Position numbers and translations under genes: made by a program. 23,944 bases of DNA from Lachnospiraceae bacterium UBA7205 (GTDB lineage Bacteria; Bacillota; Clostridia; Lachnospirales; Lachnospiraceae), in the NCBI GenBank assembly GCA_002490665.1, contig DKUL01000043.1, forward strand, positions 1 to 23,944, read 5' to 3'. This document shows, in pieces, positions 1-6,370 of the stretch. Each line of letters begins with the position of its first letter. Position 1 is the stretch's first letter. The notes under the pieces are model-generated. The model saw only the letters and a program-made list of their open reading frames with translations, had not been told where the DNA came from and made no database searches.

Positions 1-22
1 TTTCTAGCCGGATGGAGTACTA

Positions 23-37
23 GGGCTGAACTGTTAC
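23..37 (+). repeat. Possible end of a dispersed repeat
   Basis: GGGCTGAACTGTTAC here matches AGGCTGAACTGCTAC at 21890-21904 at 13 of 15 positions. The latter is the right end of the hairpin element before spoVAA. Both lie a few tens of bases upstream of a plus-strand start codon. Only the last bases of any copy here would be inside the window, so this is a weak call. Confidence 0.3.
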
Positions 38-64
38 GGAAAGTTTTGGAAGTGGGGGATAGGA

Positions 65-1807
65 ATGCACAAAAAATATGGAACACGTTTGGTATGCACG
101 GTATTGGCAGGCATATTGTCATTGCAGCTTTGTGCCTGCGGTGGTGCGGGAGACGTCTCTGTACAGCAGACTGCACCTATGGGGGAGGATGCTTCCCAGG
201 AGGTTCCGGTATCATTGACAGCGGAAACTGCTGTGGGGGAGACCACAGCGGAAACTGCCACGGCAGAGGAGATTAAGGAAATTGTCGGCGCGGTTTCGTA
301 TGATTATGAACAGGAACTGAATATCATAGATGACAATTACAGAAATTATTATGAGATATTTGTATACTCGTTCTATGATTCCGACGGAGATGGGATAGGC
401 GACCTTGGTGGTGTGATTGAAAAGCTTGATTACATAAAGGACATGGGATTTAACGGAATCTGGCTGATGCCGATTATGCAGTCGACGACGTACCATAAAT
501 ATGACGTGACAGATTACTGCTCCATAGATACAGAGTATGGGACAATGGAGGATTTCGAGCGGCTGGTGGAGGAATGTCATAAAAGGGATATCCGGATTAT
601 TATCGACTTTGTAATCAACCATTCATCATCAAAGCATCAGTGGTTTGTGGATGCGTGCGAATATTTGAAAAAGCTTCCGGAGGGTCAGGAGCCGGATTTG
701 GACGAGTGTCCGTATGTGGACTATTATCATTTTGCGAAGGAGCAGGTCAATGGTGATTACTATAATGTCAGCGGAAGTGACTGGTATTATGAGGGCGTAT
801 TCTGGTCTGAAATGCCGGACTTGAACCTTGGCAGCGAGGCGCTCCGGACAGAGCTTGAGGATGTTTCACGTTTCTGGATTGATAAGGGCGTGGACGGTTT
901 CCGGATGGATGCCGCAATGCATTTTGAGGAAAACGATATTACGTTTAACACGGAGGCGCTAAACTGGCTTTACAGCTTCTGTACAGAATTAAACCCGGAT
1001 TTTTATATGGTTTCCGAGGTGTGGGCAAACAAGGCGACAATTACGAACTATTACGCAAGTGAGACGCCCAGTATGTTTAATTTTGACCTTGCGGACACGG
1101 AAGGAAAACTGATTAAGGCGGCGAGGGGAAATTATAAGGCGGCCAACCTGGTTGAAAATATGGTGGGCTATCAGACGGATTATGCAAAGAAGTATGCTGA
1201 TTTCATTGATGCGCCGTTTATAGCCAACCATGACATGGGACGCGTTGCCAACGGCCTTGCGAAGGATGCGGACAATATGAAGATGGCATGTGGCCTCTTG
1301 ATGATGATGAATGGCAGTCCGTTTGTCTATTATGGCGAGGAAATTGGGATGTCAAGCTCGGGTAAAAAGGACGAGAATAAGCGGCTTCCCATGATTTGGT
1401 CCGACACGGATGCGACGGGCATGACAAACGGCCCGTTGGATGCGGATAAGGATATTGTCTCGGCATTTGCGGGCGTCGAGCAGCAGCTGCAGGATCCGTA
1501 TTCCATATTGAATTACTATAAAAGGGCAGTCCGGCTAAGAAATGAGAATCCTGAGATTGCGCGCGGCGAGATACAGATTGTGGAGGAGCTGACAGAGGGA
1601 AACCAGGCTGCGATAACAAAGACATATGAGGACAGCACGATTGGAATTGTGTACAATACTTCTGACGAGACAATTTCGGCTGCGTTGTCTGATACAGCAC
1701 TTTCCGGGATGGCGATTCGCGGGTATCTTACCCTGAATGGTGAGGAGATAACCCTCGACAGTGATGTGTTATCCATGCCTGCCAAGTCAGTCTGTGTATT
1801 GAAATAA
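65..1807 (+). CDS. GH13 alpha-amylase family lipoprotein
   Basis: Predicted glycoside hydrolase of family GH13 that cleaves alpha-glucans outside the cell while anchored to the membrane. The N-terminus is a lipoprotein signal with lipobox LCAC (lipidated Cys25), followed by a Thr/Glu/Ala-rich linker to about residue 75. The (beta/alpha)8 motifs are present: DFVINH at 181-186, GFRMDA with nucleophile Asp282 and Arg280, acid/base Glu318 in SEVW, and NHD with Asp390. The fifth conserved region reads MPDLN (250-254), which in GH13 is typical of the intermediary subfamily 36. A short beta-sandwich ends the 580-residue protein, a normal length. The ATG at 65 follows a purine-rich GGGGGATAGG site. 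It converges with the next gene over a shared terminator. Exact substrate is not readable from sequence; alpha-amylase or neopullulanase-like activity is inferred. Confidence 0.9.
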   Translation: MHKKYGTRLVCTVLAGILSLQLCACGGAGDVSVQQTAPMGEDASQEVPVSLTAETAVGETTAETATAEEIKEIVGAVSYDYEQELNIIDDNYRNYYEIFVYSFYDSDGDGIGDLGGVIEKLDYIKDMGFNGIWLMPIMQSTTYHKYDVTDYCSIDTEYGTMEDFERLVEECHKRDIRIIIDFVINHSSSKHQWFVDACEYLKKLPEGQEPDLDECPYVDYYHFAKEQVNGDYYNVSGSDWYYEGVFWSEMPDLNLGSEALRTELEDVSRFWIDKGVDGFRMDAAMHFEENDITFNTEALNWLYSFCTELNPDFYMVSEVWANKATITNYYASETPSMFNFDLADTEGKLIKAARGNYKAANLVENMVGYQTDYAKKYADFIDAPFIANHDMGRVANGLAKDADNMKMACGLLMMMNGSPFVYYGEEIGMSSSGKKDENKRLPMIWSDTDATGMTNGPLDADKDIVSAFAGVEQQLQDPYSILNYYKRAVRLRNENPEIARGEIQIVEELTEGNQAAITKTYEDSTIGIVYNTSDETISAALSDTALSGMAIRGYLTLNGEEITLDSDVLSMPAKSVCVLK

Positions 1808-1818
1808 TTTAGGAATGC

Positions 1819-1842
1819 AAAAAGGGGCGTCAGCCCCTTTTT
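1819..1842. terminator. Bidirectional Rho-independent terminator
   Basis: A 10-bp perfect stem, AAAAAGGGGC / GCCCCTTTTT, with a GTCA loop. Runs of T follow the G+C core on both strands, so it can end the GH13 gene and the convergent Ig-like gene. Confidence 0.85.
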
Positions 1843-1851
1843 GTGTTTACC

Positions 1852-3465
1852 TTAATATTTGATATTGAGATTGACTTTGGCACTTAATGGTATGGTGATT
1901 TTATTTTCTGCGTCTACAACGGTCGGCAGATACATAAGCTCCGTTCCCTTTTCATCAACAATGTACACATACGCGGTTTGTCCGATCTGTGCATCAGGAA
2001 GCGTCATATTGAGACAGATTCCGGTATTGATTGCGCCGGGCTGTGTGAATATCAGTTTCTTTTCGTGAAAGAACAGTGTGGTTTCTGCGCTGCATGTATA
2101 GGTGAAATCCGTTCCTGTGAACAATGCATTGTCCATATCACTGTAAAAGGTAAAGCTTGCGTCAGTTCCATAGGAAACATCAAGGGCAATGCCCTGCCTT
2201 GTATTGAGCATTGCGATGGCAGCTGCGTCGACATAACAGCTGCTTCCGCCTGCCGTCACTTTCAGGATGGGACTGCCTGGCTGATTCAGGTCAGATGCGC
2301 TGAAGGAGGCAAGCTTGTTGGTGATATCTGCCCAGCTGGTGAGCTGCGTACCCTTTAAGTTGGTTGTTGTTATCTGGCTGAATGCATTCGGCAATCCTGA
2401 CTGAATCCAGTTTGCATACAATAAGACATCATAGCCGGGCATGGTATAGGACATCTGCGGCATTGGATAAATGATTCCGTCCGATGCAGTCCAGCCTGCA
2501 AATACAAAGCCCGGAACGAAACCGGCATCGACAGTCACCTTTGTGCCGGGTGTGTAGGATCCGGCGCCGCTGGCGTTTGCAAAGCTTCCGACAACTGTCA
2601 GTTTTTTTGCGGCGCTGCCTGTCATAAAATATGCGTTGATGGAATGGTTTTCCCAGACATTGTGAAAGGTATAGGAGGTGACAGCGCCGACATTGTTTCC
2701 GTCGACTTCGACGTAATTAATGCGGTATCCGTTGTACGGACTGATTGTGTAGGTCTTGTTATGACCGCCTTTTACGCCGGAGCCTCCGGCGTCCGAGATA
2801 GTACCTCCGGCTGCGGCGCCCGCGGAGATATAAAAGGTGTCAGGTTCCTTGGCGTTTACGGTGATGCTCTGGGTGGTCCGCACGGTTTTATTGCTGTTAT
2901 CAGTGTAGCTTATGGTAACATATTCATCGCTGGGGGTCAGCGCACCGCTAGGCTTTACTGTGTAATCTGTGATGTCCTCCCAGCTATTGTTCGAATAACA
3001 TGCTGTGACTATCATCCCGCTTCTGTTAAATGATTCGCCCTCTGTGTAGGTGGTCTTTGCAGGCGGGGTTTTAATCATTAGATTTGTGAGGATATAATCT
3101 GGAGCTGTGATGCCTGTTAGGGAAATGCGCATATTATTTTGTGAAAAAGAAACCTCGGTAACGGTATATTTTTTGTAAGTGCCACCATTAAGTGTATCAG
3201 GCTTCTCTGTAATAGAAATTTTGCCAGTGTCAGTAATTTCTTCTATAGGTGTTGTTCCGTTTGATTGATAATAGGCGATAGTGATGCTGTCGGTACCTTT
3301 GCAAGTAATGGTATCTCCTGCTGAAACTCTCGTATCAGGTTTCAACTTATTGGAATCCCAGCTGGCAGCGTTTAAATGCATACTGGGAAAGCAAAGTGAT
3401 AACAGTAGTGCCAATAATGGAATACGGTAAAAAAGAGACTTGTATCCTTTTGTGATATTTAACAT
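1852..3465 (-). CDS. Secreted protein with Ig-like and InlB-type repeats
   Basis: Predicted secreted surface or extracellular protein of 537 residues; function not assigned. The signal peptide has basic residues, a Leu-rich core and cleavage near Ala33/Ala34 (LNA-A). A first beta-rich segment (about 36-118) is followed by a bacterial Ig-like domain resembling Big_3 (about 125-205). Two InlB B-repeat-like modules follow (about 208-285 and 288-355), with the typical G-x-W/F and aromatic patterns such as FAGW. A further beta-rich C-terminal region of about 180 residues resembles nothing I recognise. No LPXTG motif, SLH domain or membrane tail is visible, so release or non-covalent attachment is inferred. 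The start is fixed by GGAGG a few bases upstream and by a good promoter at 3511-3539. Confidence 0.75.
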   Translation of the reverse strand: MLNITKGYKSLFYRIPLLALLLSLCFPSMHLNAASWDSNKLKPDTRVSAGDTITCKGTDSITIAYYQSNGTTPIEEITDTGKISITEKPDTLNGGTYKKYTVTEVSFSQNNMRISLTGITAPDYILTNLMIKTPPAKTTYTEGESFNRSGMIVTACYSNNSWEDITDYTVKPSGALTPSDEYVTISYTDNSNKTVRTTQSITVNAKEPDTFYISAGAAAGGTISDAGGSGVKGGHNKTYTISPYNGYRINYVEVDGNNVGAVTSYTFHNVWENHSINAYFMTGSAAKKLTVVGSFANASGAGSYTPGTKVTVDAGFVPGFVFAGWTASDGIIYPMPQMSYTMPGYDVLLYANWIQSGLPNAFSQITTTNLKGTQLTSWADITNKLASFSASDLNQPGSPILKVTAGGSSCYVDAAAIAMLNTRQGIALDVSYGTDASFTFYSDMDNALFTGTDFTYTCSAETTLFFHEKKLIFTQPGAINTGICLNMTLPDAQIGQTAYVYIVDEKGTELMYLPTVVDAENKITIPLSAKVNLNIKY

Positions 3466-3510
3466 AATTTTTCCTCCGCGCTATACATATGTGGTTAAAG
3501 TGTTGTCTTC

Positions 3511-3539
3511 ATTATAAGTGCATGAAGAAAAAAAAGCAA
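3511..3539 (-). promoter_or_regulatory. Sigma-A-type promoter of the Ig-like gene
   Basis: On the minus strand, TTGCTT (3534-3539) and a perfect TATAAT (3511-3516) are separated by 17 nt. Transcription would start near 3504, about 40 nt before the ATG. Confidence 0.6.
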
Positions 3540-3592
3540 CCTGCTGTTTGTACCGATACGCAAGCGAATTGTGAACTGTACACAATAGCATC

Positions 3593-3621
3593 TTGTTTTT
3601 TTAATGAAATTATATTATAGT
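3593..3621 (+). promoter_or_regulatory. Possible promoter of the histidine-phosphatase gene
   Basis: TTGTTT (3593-3598) and TATAGT (3616-3621) are 17 nt apart in an AT-rich stretch ahead of the gene at 3692. The match is moderate, and overlapping AT-rich alternatives exist. Confidence 0.35.
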
Positions 3622-3691
3622 TATTATTGCAGAAGGCAAATAGTCCGCGAACATTTTCGGTGGAGACAGAACCAACATTTTGGAGGAGAGC

Positions 3692-4303
3692 ATGAAGCTT
3701 TATATCATACGCCATGGGGAGACAGACTGGAATGTAAAAAGACGCTTTCAGGGGAGGGCTGACATTCCGCTAAATGAAGAGGGACGCAGACTGGCGCGGA
3801 TTACCTCGGAGGCATTAAAGGAGACTGCTTTTACGAAGATATATACAAGCCCGTTGAAAAGGGCATATGAGACGGCAATGATTATAAAGGGAGACCGCGA
3901 TATACCAGTTATTGAAGAGCCGAGAATCATAGAGATTGGCTTTGGGGAGTATGAAGGGCTGTGCTGCGGAAAGGACAACTTCAACATTCCGGATCCTGAG
4001 TTCATGAACTTTTTTGACAAGCCGGAGGCATATAAACCGCCAAGGGGAGCCGAGGGCATTGACGAATTAAAAGCAAGAACTGCTGATTTTTTGCACGAAA
4101 TTGTGCATAATAAGAATATGGAAAATGATACAATACTGGTGTCCACGCACGGCGCCGCGCTCAGGGGGCTTTTGTCGTATATCAATGGTATTGAGTTAAA
4201 GGATTTCTGGAAGGGCGGTGTCCATAAAAACTGTGCAGTCACAATCGTGGATGTAAATGACGGCAGGGCAGTCATAATTGAAGAGGGTAGAACATATTAT
4301 TAA
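3692..4303 (+). CDS. Histidine phosphatase family protein
   Basis: Member of the phosphoglycerate-mutase-like/CobC histidine phosphatase superfamily, a cytoplasmic phosphohydrolase of about 203 residues. The catalytic RHGE motif is at 7-10, with phospho-accepting His8. An SPLKRA segment supplies the second Arg, an EIGFGEYEG segment starts near residue 81, and the second catalytic His is His153 in STHGAALRG. Candidate substrates include phosphosugars, alpha-ribazole phosphate and phosphoglycerate, and sequence alone does not choose. The ATG at 3692 is preferred because GGAGG at 3682-3686 sits 5 nt before it. An in-frame TTG at 3680 would place the start inside that ribosome site. It probably forms an operon with the next small gene, 41 nt downstream. 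Confidence 0.85.
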   Translation: MKLYIIRHGETDWNVKRRFQGRADIPLNEEGRRLARITSEALKETAFTKIYTSPLKRAYETAMIIKGDRDIPVIEEPRIIEIGFGEYEGLCCGKDNFNIPDPEFMNFFDKPEAYKPPRGAEGIDELKARTADFLHEIVHNKNMENDTILVSTHGAALRGLLSYINGIELKDFWKGGVHKNCAVTIVDVNDGRAVIIEEGRTYY

Positions 4304-4344
4304 GATGCAGGAACAAAATAAAAACGAAAGAAGGCGTCACGATT

Positions 4345-4644
4345 TTGGAAAATGAGTATAGCAAGGTAAAGGTAAATAACGAGATGGACTTCTGCTCTGT
4401 TACGGAGATGGAGGTTAAGACAATACTGGAAAAAGCATTTATGAAAGCAAGGGTTTCCTATTTTCTGAGATGGGAGAAGCCCGGTTTCTTGTCCAAGATA
4501 TTTGGCGGAGGAAAAGTGAGGATTGTGTTCTGCATCAATTCGGCACAGCTTGAAACAGCGGATGAGGTGTTAAAAGAGCTTGGTGATATTGAAGGGGACA
4601 TTAAGATGCTCCGGACAAAATCGAATAATAAAATAGGTTTCTAA
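4345..4644 (+). CDS. Small conserved-looking protein, function unknown
   Basis: A 99-codon reading frame that I do not recognise. It opens with TTG at 4345, 10 nt after AGAAGG at 4329-4334; an in-frame ATG at 4384 is the alternative. The product is soluble, mixed alpha/beta and charged. A central segment, FLRWEKPGF, is followed by a Gly/Lys-rich turn, a beta-strand-like VRIVFCI and a C-terminal acidic helix. There is no signal peptide or membrane segment. It sits 41 nt after the histidine-phosphatase gene on the same strand, so co-transcription is likely. It is followed by a long hairpin at 4656-4698. Confidence 0.6.
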   Translation: MENEYSKVKVNNEMDFCSVTEMEVKTILEKAFMKARVSYFLRWEKPGFLSKIFGGGKVRIVFCINSAQLETADEVLKELGDIEGDIKMLRTKSNNKIGF

Positions 4645-4655
4645 ATAAAAACACA

Positions 4656-4698
4656 GGGGAGGATGATACGGAAATTACTTTTCCGTATCATCCTCCCC
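4656..4698 (-). terminator. Long-stem terminator overlapping the SH3 gene stop
   Basis: A 19-bp perfect inverted repeat (4656-4674 and 4680-4698) around a TTACT loop. The right arm is the last coding stretch of the SH3 gene, and its TAA stop lies in the loop. On the minus strand the hairpin is followed by TGTGTTTTTA, the U-rich side. It may also stop rightward transcription of the 99-codon gene, though no T run follows on that strand. Confidence 0.75.
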
Positions 4699-5823
4699 AT
4701 AATATTCTTCCTCGTAATATTCCTCATCAGAATGGTTGTCGTCCTGATACTGCCCATCCTCATAATATTCCTTACCAGGGTAATTGTCGCCCTGATACTG
4801 CCCGTCCTCATAATATTCCTCACCAGAGTAATTGTCGTCCTGATACTGCTCGTCCTCGTAGTATTCGTCATTATAATATTCGTCCTCATAATACTCATCG
4901 TCCGGATAGCGGTCATTGTTTCCGGAATCCTTTTTAAAGAGACTGTAGACAGTATAACCAATAAGCGCAATAAGTGCGATAATGGCAAGTGCCAGCACCA
5001 CGATAACAGGCGTGCCAAACAGTTTGGAGGTGACAAGGGCTTCTGCCTCGCCGGAGCCTTCCTCCTCGTCCTGCTCGGTGGAGTCCTGTTCGTCAGGAAT
5101 GTCCTCGATATCATTTTCTCCGATATCGGGAACAACGCTATTAGGTGTTCCGTCTTCAGGTGTCTCTGTGACTGGGTTTTGGACGTCTGGCGTTTCCGTG
5201 CTGGCAAGTGGAACATCTGATACGTAATCGGCAAGGACATAGCCGGTGCCGCCCGAAAACTGAATCTGGTACCAGTTATCGGCAGTTTTTCCCGTTACAG
5301 TAATTTCCTGACCATACTTTAGTGTCCCTACCTTGCTGTGGCTGGTGGAGGGACCACTGCGGACATTCAGCCCGGTTCTTGTCGCGGCATAGAATGTACC
5401 CTGCATTGGCGTGACAGCACTCCCCGGATTCGTGTTTTCCGGTGTTGTGGGCTGTGTGCTGGACGCAGGCGGCGTGACAGTCTCGGCAGAGGGGGCTGGT
5501 GTAGACGGTGTCTGTGCTGGCGGTGCCTGTGTCGAGGAGGTCTCCTGTCCCGGGGTTTCTATGTTCGTGGATGCGTCTGTGCCGGCGCTATCCGGTTTCG
5601 ATGCCTCGGATGATGCGGTCTCGGACGAAGCGCTGTCAGGTGTCTCATTGGGATTGGAGGGCTGTACTGACGGGGCTTCCGTAGACGGAGTGCCTGCCGG
5701 TGCGCTTTCTGTCTGGGCATTTTCCTCTGCCGCAAAAACGGACGAAGGTGTGCAAGCAAATACAAGAGCGGCTGACATGCATAAAAGTGCAAATTGTTTT
5801 TTGGGGGTGACAATATTTTTCAT
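4675..5823 (-). CDS. Membrane-anchored SH3 protein with Tyr/acidic repeat tail
   Basis: A 382-residue exported protein. A signal peptide (about 1-31, cleavage near VFA-A) is followed by a Pro/Ser/Thr/Glu-rich linker (about 35-140). A bacterial SH3 domain (SH3_3 type, about 145-203) contains LNVRSGPS and the GYVLADYV end strand; such domains usually bind peptidoglycan. An acidic linker leads to one membrane helix (about 272-296) ending in KK. The last 85 residues are nearly all Tyr, Glu, Asp, Gln, Asn and Gly, with 16-residue tandem repeats. With an exported N-terminus, this tail should be cytoplasmic. ATG follows GGGAGGA in the leader. I infer a cell-wall sensing or scaffolding role. Alternative reading: the signal peptide's LVFAC could be a poor lipobox. 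Confidence 0.8.
   Translation of the reverse strand: MKNIVTPKKQFALLCMSAALVFACTPSSVFAAEENAQTESAPAGTPSTEAPSVQPSNPNETPDSASSETASSEASKPDSAGTDASTNIETPGQETSSTQAPPAQTPSTPAPSAETVTPPASSTQPTTPENTNPGSAVTPMQGTFYAATRTGLNVRSGPSTSHSKVGTLKYGQEITVTGKTADNWYQIQFSGGTGYVLADYVSDVPLASTETPDVQNPVTETPEDGTPNSVVPDIGENDIEDIPDEQDSTEQDEEEGSGEAEALVTSKLFGTPVIVVLALAIIALIALIGYTVYSLFKKDSGNNDRYPDDEYYEDEYYNDEYYEDEQYQDDNYSGEEYYEDGQYQGDNYPGKEYYEDGQYQDDNHSDEEYYEEEYYGEDDTEK
4714..4866 (-). repeat. 48-nt tandem repeat inside the SH3 gene
   Basis: The phrase GTCGTCCTGATACTG or a near copy recurs at 4738, 4786 and 4834, an exact 48-nt period. Two full units are flanked by decaying partial ones. Each unit encodes 16 residues of the form NYxGxEYYEDGQYQxD. 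The differences keep the frame and favour Tyr, Asp, Glu and Gln. Confidence 0.85.
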
Positions 5824-5883
5824 TTAGGAATCCTCCCTGTTTTTCTGTTGAAATCGTGGTATGCGTTTAACCACATATTTTAT

Positions 5884-5892
5884 AGTATATCA
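5884..5892 (-). promoter_or_regulatory. Possible extended -10 promoter of the SH3 gene
   Basis: On the minus strand TGATATACT gives an extended -10 (TG-N-TATACT) about 60 nt before the ATG. No good -35 is seen. It lies back to back with the valS promoter. Confidence 0.35.
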
Positions 5893-5934
5893 TGCCCACG
5901 GAAAAGATTATATATAAAAAATAAATAAAATTTC

Positions 5935-5963
5935 TTGACATTTGGGCGTTGATTTAATACTAT
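5935..5963 (+). promoter_or_regulatory. Promoter of the valS T-box transcript
   Basis: A perfect TTGACA at 5935-5940 with TACTAT at 5958-5963, 17 nt apart. An overlapping TATAAT at 5961-5966 would need a 20-nt spacer. Transcription would begin near 5970, just ahead of T-box stem I. Confidence 0.65.
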
Positions 5964-5998
5964 AATAAAATATAAAATTATTTTGGAAAAGGTTATGC

Positions 5999-6287
5999 CA
6001 AAGAGGAGTATCTGTCAGCCCCTCACCAGGGAGAGAAATTCTGACAAAAACTGTCAGGCTGTGAGATTTCTTTGAGGAAGGGACAGGGAAGGTAGCTTTG
6101 AAACCGGAGGCCTGAAATGACGCGGATGTAGTCAGAGTAGGGGTTCACGTTTTGTCCGCGTTACAGGATAGGACTCTGGTGGGAGTCTGCTGAGACGATG
6201 CAGCCCGGTGTTATGGGATGTGTCAAACAAAGGTGGTACCGCGTTTATTCGCCCTTTGCTGTATAATTACAGTAAAAGGGTTTTTTT
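5999..6287 (+). ncRNA. T-box leader (valine, GUA specifier)
   Basis: Transcribed leader controlling valS by sensing uncharged tRNA-Val. The signature AGGTGGTACCGCG is at 6231-6243, followed by the competing terminator at 6252-6287. Stem I can be read directly. CAAAG (5999-6003) pairs with CTTTG (6096-6100), and CTGTC (6012-6016) pairs with GACAG (6082-6086). The internal loop between them has GAGTA on its 5' side and GGAAGGTAG on its 3' side. In the usual specifier position this exposes GTA (6092-6094), a valine codon, in agreement with the downstream gene. A 7-bp ACGCGGA/TCCGCGT stem lies in the middle of the leader. This leader and the divergent promoters fill most of the 547-nt gap between the SH3 gene and valS. 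Confidence 0.9.
6252..6287 (+). terminator. T-box regulatory terminator
   Basis: CCCTTT-GCTGT and ACAGTAAAAGGG pair with one small bulge and are followed by seven T. The 5' arm, CCCTTT, can instead pair with the AAAGG of the T-box motif to form the antiterminator when uncharged tRNA-Val is bound. Confidence 0.85.
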
Positions 6288-6370
6288 ATGCACATGGGCG
6301 TCCAAATGAAATATGTCAGCAAGCTGACGAAGGAAAGAGTGAACACCTGATTGTAGGAAGGAGATTAATT

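Noticed and set aside
4663..5220. Plus-strand 185-codon frame rich in Ile, Leu and Val opposite the SH3 gene
   Set aside because: It is the antisense of the Tyr/Asp/Glu repeats, has no ribosome site and mirrors the 48-nt repeat; the minus-strand frame has a signal peptide, SH3 domain and ribosome site.
6218..6370. Upstream extension of the valS reading frame by 51 codons
   Set aside because: It runs through the T-box motif, its terminator and the ribosome site; the ATG at 6371 has a well-spaced AAGGAG.
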